Positions 26,330 to 35,532 of a stretch of 64,000 nt of DNA are shown piece after piece (position 1 is the first letter of the stretch; every line of letters starts with the position of its first letter). Under the pieces are notes generated by a model, which was given only the letters and a program-made list of their open reading frames with translations, was not told the DNA's origin and did not search any database. The translations under genes were made by a program, and so were the position numbers. The DNA comes from Paractinoplanes deccanensis. GTDB lineage: Bacteria > Actinomycetota > Actinomycetes > Mycobacteriales > Micromonosporaceae. The DNA lies in NCBI RefSeq assembly GCF_016862115.1, contig NZ_BOMI01000057.1:1-64000 (forward strand), in the 5' to 3' direction.

Positions 26330-27077
26330 ACTGCCGGAGGACTGGCCGCGGCCGCCCAGGTCGGCGCGCAGGGTGCTGACCGCCGCCGGCCTGGTGGTGT
26401 TCGCCCTGCTCCTGGTGTTCGTCACGGTGGGCGCCGCCGCCGACGGGGACGCCGGGGCGGCGTTGCTCCTCGGGGCCGGCGCCGTCCTGCTCGCGCATGT
26501 CGCGGGGTTGTCGGTCAGCCTGCTCCGGCGTCCCCGCGCGGCGGTGGGCGGCCCGGCCGAGGGCGTCACCGATCAGGGCGAGAAGGGGCGCGCGTTCCGG
26601 TACTCGCGATGGCCCTACTACTGGTTGTCGGTGACGCTGGGCGCTGCCGTCGTCCTCGCCGCCGGATACGCGGTGCTGCTCGCGCTCGGCGGCACGACGG
26701 CCGGGTTCGTGGTGGCCGCGCTCCTCGGCGGCGTGGCGCTCTTTCTCGGGTGGTTCCTCGTCGTGCTGCTGCGGCTGGCGCCCGGCGTGATCGTCGTGAC
26801 GCCGACCGGCGTCTATCACCGCTCGCTGGTCCTGGAGCACTTCGTGCCGTGGCACGCCGTGACCGGCGTCGAGGCGCAGGGGCCCGAGCCGCTGCTCGTG
26901 GTCAAGGCGATGCCCACCCCCGACATGCGGGTGCGCCGGCACACCGGGCGGCTCGGCGCCTTCGAGGGGCAGTTCCTGCCGTTCCTGGTCGCCCGCGCCT
27001 TCTGGCTCGGCGGCAACGCCGTCCCCGCCTACGAGGCCCTGCGCGAGCTCAGGCCGCCGCGGGCTGACGCTGCCTGA
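26319..27077 (+). CDS. Unknown membrane protein with PH-like C-terminal region
   Basis: A 252-residue protein of unknown function. There are four hydrophobic segments: two near the N-terminus and two around residues 105-155. A soluble tail (GVIVVTPTGVYHRSLVLEHF, VPWHAVTGVEAQG) resembles bacterial PH-like domains. I use GTG 26319, which overlaps the EamA stop by 11 bp. The last 29 bp overlap the end of the opposing GGDEF-EAL gene. It may function with the exporter, but nothing in the sequence proves this. Confidence 0.65.
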   Translation: MRDELPEDWPRPPRSARRVLTAAGLVVFALLLVFVTVGAAADGDAGAALLLGAGAVLLAHVAGLSVSLLRRPRAAVGGPAEGVTDQGEKGRAFRYSRWPYYWLSVTLGAAVVLAAGYAVLLALGGTTAGFVVAALLGGVALFLGWFLVVLLRLAPGVIVVTPTGVYHRSLVLEHFVPWHAVTGVEAQGPEPLLVVKAMPTPDMRVRRHTGRLGAFEGQFLPFLVARAFWLGGNAVPAYEALRELRPPRADAA

Positions 27078-29196
27078 GCAGGTCGTCGATCGCCTCGGCG
27101 GGCAGCGGGCGGGCGAAGTGGAAGCCCTGCGCGTGCCGGTAGCCGAGCTGGTGCAGGCGCCGGGCCTGCTCCGCGGTCTCGACGCCCTCGGCCACTGTGC
27201 GCAGGCCCATCGTCTCGGCGATGCCGGTGAGGGCGGTGACGATGGCCTCCTGCTCGGGGGTGCCGCCGAGGCCGTCCACGAAGGACTTGTCGACCTTGAT
27301 GGCGTCGACCGGGCAGGTGCGCAGCAGGCCCAGCGACGAGTGGCCGGTGCCGAAGTCGTCGAGGGCGATGCTGACGCCCAGCGCCGACAGGGCCTTGACC
27401 GTGGCCAGGGCGCGGCCGCCGCCGAAGACCGCCGTCTCGGTGATCTCGATGGTCAGCCGGGACGGGGGTACGCCGTGCCGGGACAGCGCGGCGGCGACCA
27501 CGTCGGGCAGGGCCGGGTCGAGCAGCTGCCGCGCCGAGACGTTCACCGCGACCGAGCGCAGGCCGGGCCACGTCGCGGCCCGGGCGCAGGCGGTGTCGAG
27601 GATCCAGGCGCCCAGCTCGACGATGAGGCCGGTGTCCTCGGCCACCGGGATGAAGTCGGCGGGGGAGACGACCTCGCCGGTCGGGCGGCGCCAGCGCACC
27701 AGCGACTCGACGCCGTCGAGCTCGCCGCCGGGCAGCGCGACGACGGGCTGGTAGAGCAGGTGGAACTCGCCGTCCGTCAGGGCACGGCGCAGGTCGGCGG
27801 CGAGCGTCGCCCGCTGGCGCAGCTCGCACTCGAGGGAGGCGTCGTAGCGGACGACGCGGCCGCCGGCGGCCTCGCGCAGCGCGATCTCGGCGTCGCGGTA
27901 GGAGTCGCCGATGCCCACCGAGACGTCGACGATCATGTCGTGACCGGCGGCGCGCAGCGGCTCCGCGGTGGCGGCGACCAGCCGCGCGGCGAAGTCCGTC
28001 GCGCCCGGCAGGAGCACGCCGAACTCGTCGCCGCCGATCCGGGCCACCACCGCGCCGGGGCCGGCCAGCTCGGTGAGCCGCCCGGCGAACGCCACGAGCA
28101 GCGCGTCGCCCGCCTCGGGCCCGAGCCCGTCGTTGATGGCACGGAAGTCGCGCAGGTCGATCATCACCACGGTGTGGCCGGGCGCGACGGCCTCGGTGAA
28201 GTGCCGCCGGTTGTACAGGCCGGTGAGGTCGTCGTGGGCGGCCCGGTGCGCGACGGCGCCGAGCAGCCGCGCGTTCTCGGCGAGCGCCACGGCCTGCCGC
28301 GCCACCACGAGCAGCAGCAGGGCCACCGTGCCGGCCACCTGCGCGGTGCCGAGGTCGCCGGTGCGCACGTACACGGTCGCCAGAAGCACGCTGGTCAGGC
28401 CGGTGGCGACCAGCGGGACCGCGGTGCCGCGGCGGGACGACTGGTGCGACACCGCGGCGGGGCCCTCGGAGCGCGCGGCCAGCACGCCGAGCAGGCCCAC
28501 GAACGGCAGCACCGCGGCGCTGCCGTTGAGGTGCGGCCACGGCAGCAGCAGGGTCATCAGCACCGTGGAGAGCGGCCCCGCGATGCCGACCGGGGCCAGC
28601 CACCACAGGGCGGCCCGTGGCACCGGGCTCTGCCCGGCAGACATGATCTTGACGACGACCACGATGCCGGCGACCGCGATCGCCATCATCGCGATGTTCA
28701 GCCACCAGGCGGAGCCGCTCACGCCGAACCGGTCGATGAACCAGCCCTGGTACGCGGACGCGCCGATCCCGGCGGTCACCGCCACCACGGCCACGTCGAG
28801 CACGGCCGTCGTCAGCCGGCTCCGGCTACGGCCGCCGCCCGGCAATCGGAGCAGGGCCGCGATGGCGAGGAGCGTGCCCACCACGTACAGCAGAAGGGTC
28901 CTCGCCCCGATCGGCGGCATGCCCGACCAGGTGGTCGTGGCGAGGTCGGCGACCTGGCTGACCGCGGCCAGCAACACCGCGGTCATGGCGACCATGACGC
29001 GGCGCCAGAACGTCCGCAGGGAGCCCTCGGCCGAGGCGGTGGCGCTGCGATAGGCCGCGACCGCCAGCGCGAGCCCGGAGACGGCCGGCACCCACACGAG
29101 GAGCCACGAGAACGCGACGTGGGTGCCGACCGCGATCAGCACGATCTCCGCCAGCGCCGCAGCGACCGCCAACGGCGTGTACCAGGCCCTGGGCAT
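27049..29196 (-). CDS. Membrane-bound GGDEF-EAL cyclic-di-GMP protein
   Basis: A 715-residue protein. The N-terminal about 330 residues hold eight or more membrane segments (MHYT/MASE-like sensor, family not identified). The GGDEF domain keeps the active motif RIGGDEFGVL, so diguanylate cyclase activity is plausible. The phosphodiesterase domain has ESL where EAL is usual (GVESLVRWRR) but retains ITETAVF, DDFGTGHSSL and KVDKSFVDG, so it may still be active. The start ATG has GGAGGAG 6 bases upstream. It is a bifunctional or sensor-controlled c-di-GMP enzyme. Confidence 0.93.
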   Translation of the reverse strand: MPRAWYTPLAVAAALAEIVLIAVGTHVAFSWLLVWVPAVSGLALAVAAYRSATASAEGSLRTFWRRVMVAMTAVLLAAVSQVADLATTTWSGMPPIGARTLLLYVVGTLLAIAALLRLPGGGRSRSRLTTAVLDVAVVAVTAGIGASAYQGWFIDRFGVSGSAWWLNIAMMAIAVAGIVVVVKIMSAGQSPVPRAALWWLAPVGIAGPLSTVLMTLLLPWPHLNGSAAVLPFVGLLGVLAARSEGPAAVSHQSSRRGTAVPLVATGLTSVLLATVYVRTGDLGTAQVAGTVALLLLVVARQAVALAENARLLGAVAHRAAHDDLTGLYNRRHFTEAVAPGHTVVMIDLRDFRAINDGLGPEAGDALLVAFAGRLTELAGPGAVVARIGGDEFGVLLPGATDFAARLVAATAEPLRAAGHDMIVDVSVGIGDSYRDAEIALREAAGGRVVRYDASLECELRQRATLAADLRRALTDGEFHLLYQPVVALPGGELDGVESLVRWRRPTGEVVSPADFIPVAEDTGLIVELGAWILDTACARAATWPGLRSVAVNVSARQLLDPALPDVVAAALSRHGVPPSRLTIEITETAVFGGGRALATVKALSALGVSIALDDFGTGHSSLGLLRTCPVDAIKVDKSFVDGLGGTPEQEAIVTALTGIAETMGLRTVAEGVETAEQARRLHQLGYRHAQGFHFARPLPAEAIDDLLRQRQPAAA

Positions 29197-29255
29197 GGTG
29201 GCTCCTCCCCTCATGGGGGAGTGATCGGCGCCGGAGCGGCCGAGCTGAGCGAATC

Positions 29256-29660
29256 TCAGGCCGCGGCGCGCACGTCCGGCCCCGGCTCCGGCCTCGGCGG
29301 CGCCTCGGGCCCGGCCTTGGCGTCGATGAACTCGTGCAGGCGCTGCCACTCGGTCTCGAGCACGGCGCCGTACGCCCGGGCCTCGTCGACCAGGTCGCGA
29401 GCCCGCGCGTAGTCACCGGCACCGAACGCGGCACTCGCCGCGGCGTTGGCCTGCCGTCCCTGCTCCCGGCGTATCTCGTTCCACTCCGCCGCGCTGCGGG
29501 CGGGCCCGGCCGGCGCCTTCTGGCGCTTCAGCCAGGCGAGCTCCTCCTCGCTCGCCTTCGTGATGCGCCCCACGTACGAGGGCCCCCACTGCTCCAGCGC
29601 CAGCAGCAGTTGCCGCTGCCGGATCGCCGCCCGCCGCCGGTCCAGGTCGTCCGCGTTCAT
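29256..29660 (-). CDS. Hypothetical charged helical protein (134 aa)
   Basis: A soluble, highly charged protein without signal or membrane segments; it is mostly helical (RRRAAIRQRQLLLALEQW, then EEELAWLKRQ, then a long Ala/Glu/Arg helix ending in a Pro-rich tail). I do not recognise the family. ATG 29660 has AGGGGGG 5 bases upstream. It lies 59 bp upstream of the GGDEF-EAL gene on the same strand, so the two may be cotranscribed. Confidence 0.65.
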   Translation of the reverse strand: MNADDLDRRRAAIRQRQLLLALEQWGPSYVGRITKASEEELAWLKRQKAPAGPARSAAEWNEIRREQGRQANAAASAAFGAGDYARARDLVDEARAYGAVLETEWQRLHEFIDAKAGPEAPPRPEPGPDVRAAA

Positions 29661-29859
29661 CGTTCCCCCCTGAAGATCATCAAGGGGATCCATTTCCCCG
29701 GCCGCCGCGCGACTAACCGTGCCGTGCGACACGACCCGGTAACGGTCCGCCTGCCCGTACGGGATTTAAGGTTCTTTAATGTGCGGCGCTCATCCGGGGC
29801 CGTCGATCACCCCGTAGTTGTCGATCGAGAGAGCCCGACAGCTTCCGAGGAGCGATGCG

Positions 29860-30477
29860 ATGTACCGGACCCGCCGCAGCACGATGTCCCCGACGACCCG
29901 CAAGGTGGTGCTCGGCGCGTCCGCCGTGGTGCTCGCGGGCGGCGCGTTCGCCGTCGGCACCGGGCTGAGCAGCGCGGGGGAGAACTGCGCCGGGCTGGAC
30001 CAGGCGCTGCGGCAGAACCTTCAGTTCATCGCCGGGCAGCGGGCGGCGCCGGACGCGCAGTCGCAGGCGCGCATCGCCAACCGGCAGGCCGTCGTCGACC
30101 TGATCAACCAGCGGCGTCAGGTGGCGGGGTGCGACGCCGACGTGGCCGCCGAGGTTCCCGCGGCAGCGCCGGCAAATCCGGCGAAGCCGACGACGGCGGC
30201 CCCCGCGGCCCCGCCGGCCGCCGGGGCCGGCGAGGTCGTCTGCAAGGGCTCGACCGTCACGCTCTCCGGCGAGGCCGGGGCGCCGTTCGCGTCGAGCGGC
30301 ACCTTCCCGATCGGCACGACCCTCAAGGTGACCAACCTCGACAACAACAAGAGCATCACCGTCAAGGTCGAGACCACGTCGGGCAGCTGCGTCCTGCTCA
30401 ACAACGCCGCCTTCGAGCAGATCCGCGAGCCCGGCAAGTTCCTCGTCCGCCGGGCCGTGATCGAGCGCGTCGGCTAG
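29860..30477 (+). CDS. Secreted protein with RlpA-like double-psi beta-barrel tail
   Basis: A 205-residue exported protein. The N-terminus has a twin-arginine-free signal (KVVLGASAVVLAGGAFAVG). A helical region with NRQAVVDLINQRR follows, then an Ala/Pro linker. The last 75 residues (TFPIGTTLKVTNLDNNKSI, then REPGKFLVRRAVIERVG) match the DPBB/RlpA-like fold. The usual catalytic Asp/His pair of RlpA is not obvious, so it may only bind glycan. GAGGAG lies just upstream of the ATG. Its stop directly abuts the stop of the opposing lipoprotein gene. Confidence 0.68.
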   Translation: MYRTRRSTMSPTTRKVVLGASAVVLAGGAFAVGTGLSSAGENCAGLDQALRQNLQFIAGQRAAPDAQSQARIANRQAVVDLINQRRQVAGCDADVAAEVPAAAPANPAKPTTAAPAAPPAAGAGEVVCKGSTVTLSGEAGAPFASSGTFPIGTTLKVTNLDNNKSITVKVETTSGSCVLLNNAAFEQIREPGKFLVRRAVIERVG

Positions 30478-31230
30478 TTACTTGCCGAGGTCCTTCAGGT
30501 CGACGACGTCGGCGGCGGCCGGCACCTTGAGATCGGCGAACGTCTCGCCGTACTCGGTGAACGCCAGGCTGCCGTCGGCGGCAGTCGGGCCGTCCAGGCG
30601 CAGCGGGTAGGGCTCGCCCTCGGTCGCGACGTAGAGGACGCCGCCGTCCTTGCCGTCCGCCGAGTCGGTCAGCGCGATGGCCTTCTTGCCGTCGACCTGC
30701 TTCGTCTCGCCCTTGGCGACGGTGCCCTCGTTCTTCAGGGCGTCCTCGATGTTCGTGATGCTGAACATGTCGGCCGAGCTCGTGTCGGACGGGTCGACCT
30801 TGACCCAGCGGTCGCCGATGGCCTTCGCCACGGTCTTGCCCTCGGCGCCCTGCGCGGTCCAGAAGGCCGGGTCCGGCCGGAAGAAGCGCTGCTGGCCCAC
30901 CGCGAGCAGTTCGATCTTGCCGTCCTTCGTCGTGACGTGGCCCACGACGTCCTCACCGGCGATCTTGAGGTCGATGGTGGTCTTGTCGCCCTCCTCGACC
31001 ATGCTGCCCGCGACGTGGTAGGACTTGGCGTCCTTGAGCGCGGCCCGCGCCTTGTCGAGGATCTCCTGCCCGGTGAGCGCCTCGACCCCGTTGCCGGTGC
31101 TGGTCGACGACGCCGCGGCCGGGCTGTCCTTGGCGTCGCTGTCGCCGTTGCCGCCGCAGCCGCTCAGTGCCACTGCCGACGCAAGCACGATCGCGGTGCC
31201 CGTTATCGATCCGATCTTCATGATCGTCAT
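30478..31230 (-). CDS. LppX/LprG-like lipoprotein
   Basis: A 250-residue lipoprotein. The lipobox is VALSGC, followed by an Asp/Ser tether. The mature part (EILDKARAALKDAKSYHVAG, then TTIDLKIAGEDVVGHVTTKDG) follows the LolA/LppX fold of actinobacterial lipid-carrier lipoproteins. Starts at 31230 and 31221 are both possible. It is probably attached to the outer face of the membrane. The ligand is unknown. Confidence 0.8.
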   Translation of the reverse strand: MTIMKIGSITGTAIVLASAVALSGCGGNGDSDAKDSPAAASSTSTGNGVEALTGQEILDKARAALKDAKSYHVAGSMVEEGDKTTIDLKIAGEDVVGHVTTKDGKIELLAVGQQRFFRPDPAFWTAQGAEGKTVAKAIGDRWVKVDPSDTSSADMFSITNIEDALKNEGTVAKGETKQVDGKKAIALTDSADGKDGGVLYVATEGEPYPLRLDGPTAADGSLAFTEYGETFADLKVPAAADVVDLKDLGK

Positions 31231-31312
31231 CCCCGTTTCTCAGCCATTTCTCAGCGGCGACCAAGATAGCCGGGCCTGACGCCGGGTGCCGCATCGCCCT
31301 ACGCTGGCCGGC

Positions 31313-32362
31313 ATGCGGATACTGGTCGTGTCGGCTCCACTACTCGGTCATGTCTTTCCCCTTGTCCCGCTGGCCCGGGTGCTGCGCGACGCCGGCCACG
31401 ACGTGCTCGTCGCGACGGCCGGTGACGCGCTCGCCGTCGGCCAGGCCGGGCTCGCCGTGCACGACGTGGCGCCCGGCTTGCGCTTCGGCCCGGTGGCGGC
31501 CCGGGTCGCGCTGCGGCACCCACTGCTCGCCCGCTCGGAGATGGCCGGCCGCGCCGGCACCCGGATGGTGGGCAAGCTCTTCGCGGCGGTGAACGAGCGG
31601 ATGGCCCGCGGCCTGGCCGAGGCTACCGCACGCCATCAACCCGCTCTGGTCGTCCACGAGCCGCTCGCCGTGCCGCCGCGCGGTGTCCCCGCGGTGCTGC
31701 ACGAGAACTCGCTGTACGACGGCCCGGCACTGGTGTCGGCGGTCGATCCGCAGGCACCGCCCCCGGCCGCGATCATCAGCATCGCGCCGCCCAGCGTCCT
31801 GCCGGGCCGTTCCGGGTTGCCGATGCGGGCGGTCCCGTACGCGGGGGAGGGCGCCCCGCCACCGGAGCTGACCGCGCCGCCGCGCCGCGCCCGCGTGCTC
31901 GTCAGCCGCAGCACCGTGCCGGGGCCCGGCCGCGACCGGCTGATGCGAACCGTCGTGGCCGCGGCCGCCGAGGTCGACGCCGACTTCGTCCTGCTGCGCC
32001 CCGACGTCCGCGGGCCCCTGCCGGCGAACGTGACCGCGACCGGCTGGGCGCCGATCCCGGACGTGCTCGCCCAGTGCGCCGGCATCGTGCACCACGGCGG
32101 CGCCGGGACCACCCTCGCCGCCCTGCACGCGGGCGTCCCGCAGCTGGTCACGAACGGCCCCGGCGACCGCCGCCACAACGCCGGCCTGGTGGCACGGCGC
32201 GGCGCCGGCCTGGCCCTGGACGAGCGTGACATCACCCCGGCCGCCCTCACCCGGCTGATCACCGATGGTTCGTTGGCCAAGGCCGCGGCCGAGGTTCGCG
32301 ACGAGATGGCGGCCATGCCCGGGCCGGAGACGGTCGTCGAAGTGCTGGCGCGGCTTGGCTAG
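31313..32362 (+). CDS. UGT-type (GT1) glycosyltransferase
   Basis: A 349-residue GT-B glycosyltransferase. The N-terminus (MRILVVSAPLLGHVFPLVPL) and the C-terminal donor-binding motif GIVHHGGAGTTLAALHAGVP are typical of family 1 enzymes that act on macrolides, glycopeptides, flavonoids or lipids. The usual length is about 390-420, so it is somewhat short. No biosynthetic genes surround it. I start at ATG 31313. It is cytoplasmic and probably transfers sugar from a nucleotide sugar to an unknown acceptor. Confidence 0.85.
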   Translation: MRILVVSAPLLGHVFPLVPLARVLRDAGHDVLVATAGDALAVGQAGLAVHDVAPGLRFGPVAARVALRHPLLARSEMAGRAGTRMVGKLFAAVNERMARGLAEATARHQPALVVHEPLAVPPRGVPAVLHENSLYDGPALVSAVDPQAPPPAAIISIAPPSVLPGRSGLPMRAVPYAGEGAPPPELTAPPRRARVLVSRSTVPGPGRDRLMRTVVAAAAEVDADFVLLRPDVRGPLPANVTATGWAPIPDVLAQCAGIVHHGGAGTTLAALHAGVPQLVTNGPGDRRHNAGLVARRGAGLALDERDITPAALTRLITDGSLAKAAAEVRDEMAAMPGPETVVEVLARLG

Positions 32363-32371
32363 CCTCAGATC

Positions 32372-32827
32372 ATGTTGACCGCGGAGAAGAAGAGCATGTG
32401 GCGCGGCCAGTACAGGATGGTCGCCGACGGCCGCGAGGTCGCCGTGTGGGACCCGTCGTGGTGGCGCACCGGCGGAGACTTCGAGGTCGACGGCCGCGCC
32501 TTCGCCGTGCGCTCGAACGCGTGGGGCAGCCGCTTCCGCATGCTCGACCAGGCCGGCGGCGAGGTAGCCCACGTCGAGCGGGCCGGCCGCAAGAACTGGT
32601 CGGTGCACGCGGGCGGCCGCGTCTACGAGTTCCGCCGCACCTCACTCTGGGGCAACCAGCAGGAGCTGCTCTCCGCCGGCATCAAGGTGGGCTCGCTGCG
32701 CCGCACCAGCGCGTGGTCCGGCGAGGTCGAGGCCGACCTGCCCGGCATGCCGCTGCCCGTCCAGATCTTCGTGGTGGGTGTGCAGATCGCGCTGTGGCAG
32801 GCGTCGCAGGCCGCGGCCGGCGGCTGA
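32372..32827 (+). CDS. Hypothetical beta-rich protein (LURP-one-like?)
   Basis: A 151-residue protein without signal peptide. It is built of short beta strands rich in Trp and Arg (VAVWDPSWWRTGGDF, FAVRSNAWGSRFRMLDQAG, KNWSVHAGGRVYEFRR), with a hydrophobic C-terminal stretch LPVQIFVVGVQIALW that could be a buried helix. This resembles the LOR/Tubby barrel. It is 9 bp downstream of the glycosyltransferase and convergent with the AraC gene, whose stop lies directly beside its own. Function is unknown. Confidence 0.6.
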   Translation: MLTAEKKSMWRGQYRMVADGREVAVWDPSWWRTGGDFEVDGRAFAVRSNAWGSRFRMLDQAGGEVAHVERAGRKNWSVHAGGRVYEFRRTSLWGNQQELLSAGIKVGSLRRTSAWSGEVEADLPGMPLPVQIFVVGVQIALWQASQAAAGG

Positions 32828-33754
32828 TCACCGCCGGCGATAGTCCTGCGGGCTGACCCCGTACCGCCGCTTGAACGCGTTGCTCAGCGAGAACGCGCTG
32901 CCGTACCCCACCTGGCGGGCCACCGCCTCGAGCGTCGCGTCGCCCTGGCGCAACAGGTCGGCCGCGAGGGTGAGACGCCAGCCCGACAGGTAGGCCATCG
33001 GCGGCTCGCCCACCAGCTCCCCGAAACGCCGCGCGAACGAGGCCCGGGAGACGCCCGCCGTGCTCGCCAGGGCGGAGACGGTCCAGCCGTACGCCGGATC
33101 GCCGTGCACGTGGCGCAGCGCCGGCCCCACCACCGGGTCGGCCTGCGCCTGATGCCACCCCGGCCGGCCGGGCGAGGGCGTCGCCAGCCACGACCGCAGC
33201 ACCGACACCAGCACCAGGTCGAGCAGCCGGTCGAGCACCAGCTCCTGGGCCGGCTCGGTGCTGTCCATCTCGCGCACGAGCAGGTCGATCAGCGCGCGGT
33301 CGCTCGGCTCCACCGGCCGCACCAGCACGCTCGGCAGCGCGTCGAGCAGCCGCCGGCTGACCTCGCTGTGCATCTGGTAGGTGCCGCTCACCATCACGGT
33401 CGCGCCGTCCGGCCGCGCACCCCACGTCCGCACGCCCTGCCCCGTCATGCGCAGCTCCGTGCCGTCCGCTGCTTCGCAGCGTTGCCCCGGATGGATGACC
33501 ACCTGCGGTTTCCGGCCTGGCTGATCACCTAGTTCGTACGGGGATGAGCCGCTCACCACCGCGACATCCCCGGGCCCGATCCGCGAGCCGGCCTCGCCCG
33601 CGCGCATGATCCACGCGTCGCCCCGCGCCATCGTGATGACCGACAGCGGCGACTCGTCCTGGATCCGCATCCCCCACGGCGGGTCGAGCACCGACCGCAG
33701 CAGGAACGCTCCGCGCGCCCGGGGCCCGTCCAGCAGTCCGCTCAGCGCGTCCAT
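32828..33754 (-). CDS. AraC-family regulator with cupin-type sensor
   Basis: A 308-residue regulator. The N-terminal half is a cupin-like ligand domain (ESPLSVITMARGDAW, GDVAVVSGSSPYELGD). The C-terminal AraC domain has helices WTVSALASTAGVSRASFARR and LEAVARQVGYGSAFSLSNAF. It starts at ATG 33754, 110 bp downstream of the NmrA-like gene on the same strand. Regulators of this type frequently control a neighbouring oxidoreductase, here most likely the NmrA-like gene. Confidence 0.92.
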   Translation of the reverse strand: MDALSGLLDGPRARGAFLLRSVLDPPWGMRIQDESPLSVITMARGDAWIMRAGEAGSRIGPGDVAVVSGSSPYELGDQPGRKPQVVIHPGQRCEAADGTELRMTGQGVRTWGARPDGATVMVSGTYQMHSEVSRRLLDALPSVLVRPVEPSDRALIDLLVREMDSTEPAQELVLDRLLDLVLVSVLRSWLATPSPGRPGWHQAQADPVVGPALRHVHGDPAYGWTVSALASTAGVSRASFARRFGELVGEPPMAYLSGWRLTLAADLLRQGDATLEAVARQVGYGSAFSLSNAFKRRYGVSPQDYRRR

Positions 33755-33864
33755 GCCCGACACCGTACCGGCCGCCCCGGTCACGGCTGTCCGGTGCCGG
33801 ACAGGCGCGCAGGCCGAGCAGGACCGGGACGCGCACGCCGGCGGCACTTGCCCGCTCCCGGCGA

Positions 33865-34677
33865 TCAGGCCGGGTCCCACACTCCGGTGGCCGCGCACCG
33901 GGCCGCGTATTCGGCGAAGCCCCGCGCCGGCCGCCCGAGCGCCTCCCGTACCCCGTCGGCCGTGCGCACGTTCCGCCCGTCGAGGATGTGCCGGAACATG
34001 TCGCCGAGCTCCACCGGCAGGCCCGCTTCCCGCAGAACGTCCCGATACCGCTCATGGGTGATCGGCGTGTACCTGACGGTCCGCCCGGTGGCCCGGCTCA
34101 GCTCCGCCGCCACGTCGCCGAAGGTCAGCGCGCGGGGCCCCGTCAGCTCGTACCGCCGGCCCTGATGTCTTTGATCTGTCAGCGCCGCCGCCACCACGTC
34201 GGCGATGTCCTCGGCGTCCACGAACGGTTCCGGCACGTCCCCCGCGGGCAGCGTGATGTCGCCGCCGCGCACGGCGTCCACGAGGAAGTCCTCGCTGAAG
34301 TTCTGCATGAACCAGGCGCAGGTCACGATCGTCCACCCGGTGCCCGCGTCCTGAACCCTGCGCTCGGCCTCCTGCGCCAGCTCCTCGCCCCGCCCGGAGA
34401 GCAGCACCAGCTGGCCGGCCCCGCTCTTGGCGGCGAGCTCGGCGAACGCCCCCACCTTGTCCGCGGCCCCCGGCAACCCCAGATCGGGATAAAAGGTGAT
34501 GTACGCGGCCCGCACCCCGTCGAGCGCCGGCCCCCACGTCGACTCGTCGTGCCAGTCGAACGGCGTGGCACTGCTCCGCGACCCGACCCGCACCTCCACG
34601 CCGAGCCGCTCCAGGCGCTCGGCCACCCGCCGTCCCGTCTTGCCCGTCCCACCGATCAGAAGCGTCGTGTTCGTCAT
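33865..34677 (-). CDS. NmrA-like NAD(P)-binding protein
   Basis: A 270-residue atypical SDR. The Rossmann motif is LLIGGTGKTGRRVAERLE. Conserved features continue with GGDITLPAGDVPEPFVDAED (NmrA/QOR2-like region) and YELTGPRALTFGDVAAE. No YxxxK catalytic pair is seen, so it may be a redox sensor or quinone reductase of the QOR2 branch. It is upstream of the AraC gene in the same orientation. Confidence 0.87.
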   Translation of the reverse strand: MTNTTLLIGGTGKTGRRVAERLERLGVEVRVGSRSSATPFDWHDESTWGPALDGVRAAYITFYPDLGLPGAADKVGAFAELAAKSGAGQLVLLSGRGEELAQEAERRVQDAGTGWTIVTCAWFMQNFSEDFLVDAVRGGDITLPAGDVPEPFVDAEDIADVVAAALTDQRHQGRRYELTGPRALTFGDVAAELSRATGRTVRYTPITHERYRDVLREAGLPVELGDMFRHILDGRNVRTADGVREALGRPARGFAEYAARCAATGVWDPA

Positions 34678-34755
34678 GCACTCCAGTACAGCGGCGCGCG
34701 GCGAGACGCAGAATGCCCAGAACTCGCAACGACATAAGCGAAACGCTCGCCGCCG

Positions 34756-35424
34756 CTACTTCCGCAGGGTGGCGATCGCCGAGTTGCCGAGGTCCGCGAG
34801 CAGGGCGGCCGGGTCGTCGTAGACGGCCACGGCGCCGGCCTCGGTCAGTTCGCCGCCCGAGGTGCCGCCGCAGGCGACGCCGATGCACGGGATGTCCAGC
34901 TTGGCGGCGGCCCGCACGTCCCAGACCGAGTCGCCGACGAAGACGGCGGCTCGCGGATCGATGCCGGCCTGGTCGATCGCGGCCTGGAGGATGTCGGGCG
35001 CGGGCTTGCTCTGCTCGGCGTCGGCGGAGGACGTGGCCGCCGCGATCACGTCGTCCGCGTCGAGCACCCGGCGCAGCTGTCGCAGCTCCGGCGCCTTGGC
35101 CGACGAGGCCAGCACGACCGCGAGGCCGCGCCCGGCGACCGCGCGCAGCAGCTCGGCCGCCTTCGGCAGCGGGCGCAGCCGCTCCCACCAGGCGCCGTAG
35201 AGGACGTCGTGTGCGTTCGAGGCCTGCTCGTCGCCGTCCCGGTCGCGGTCGGTCCCGAGCAGGTGATCGAGCAGCTTGTCGGAGCCCATCCCGATGGCCC
35301 GGTGGATCCGCGCCATCGGGACGTCCTCGCCGAGCTGGCGCAGCACCTCCCACCAGGCGACCGTGTGCAGGTAGGTGGTGTCGACCAGGGTGCCGTCGAC
35401 GTCGAAGAGAACACCGGATCTCAT
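34756..35424 (-). CDS. HAD-superfamily phosphatase (phosphoglycolate-phosphatase-like)
   Basis: A 222-residue HAD hydrolase. Motif I is LFDVDGTLVDTT, motif II is VLASSAKAPE, the lysine is in SKPAPDILQ, and motif IV is VFVGDSVWDVRAA. The alpha-helical cap follows motif I (C1 type), as in Gph/beta-phosphoglucomutase-like enzymes. It acts on small phosphorylated metabolites in the cytosol. I take ATG 35424; the longer open frame upstream is antisense to other genes. Confidence 0.92.
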   Translation of the reverse strand: MRSGVLFDVDGTLVDTTYLHTVAWWEVLRQLGEDVPMARIHRAIGMGSDKLLDHLLGTDRDRDGDEQASNAHDVLYGAWWERLRPLPKAAELLRAVAGRGLAVVLASSAKAPELRQLRRVLDADDVIAAATSSADAEQSKPAPDILQAAIDQAGIDPRAAVFVGDSVWDVRAAAKLDIPCIGVACGGTSGGELTEAGAVAVYDDPAALLADLGNSAIATLRK

Positions 35425-35532
35425 GGCTGCCGGGTACCCATGATCTTCGCCGCGAACACTCCGCCGCCGTGCCGCCTGTGATCTGCGCCGGGTCGGCGGG
35501 CATCGGGCGGGCGCTGATGGCAGGCTCGGGCG

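Noticed and set aside
23228..26569. Giant minus-strand open frame joining PLD, AraC and upstream sequence
   Set aside because: It combines the real PLD frame with antisense of the EamA gene and an out-of-frame copy of the GlxA-type regulator; each real gene has its own start.
31313..32362. Part of a natural-product gene cluster
   Set aside because: The lone glycosyltransferase has no polyketide, peptide synthetase, terpene or deoxysugar genes around it.
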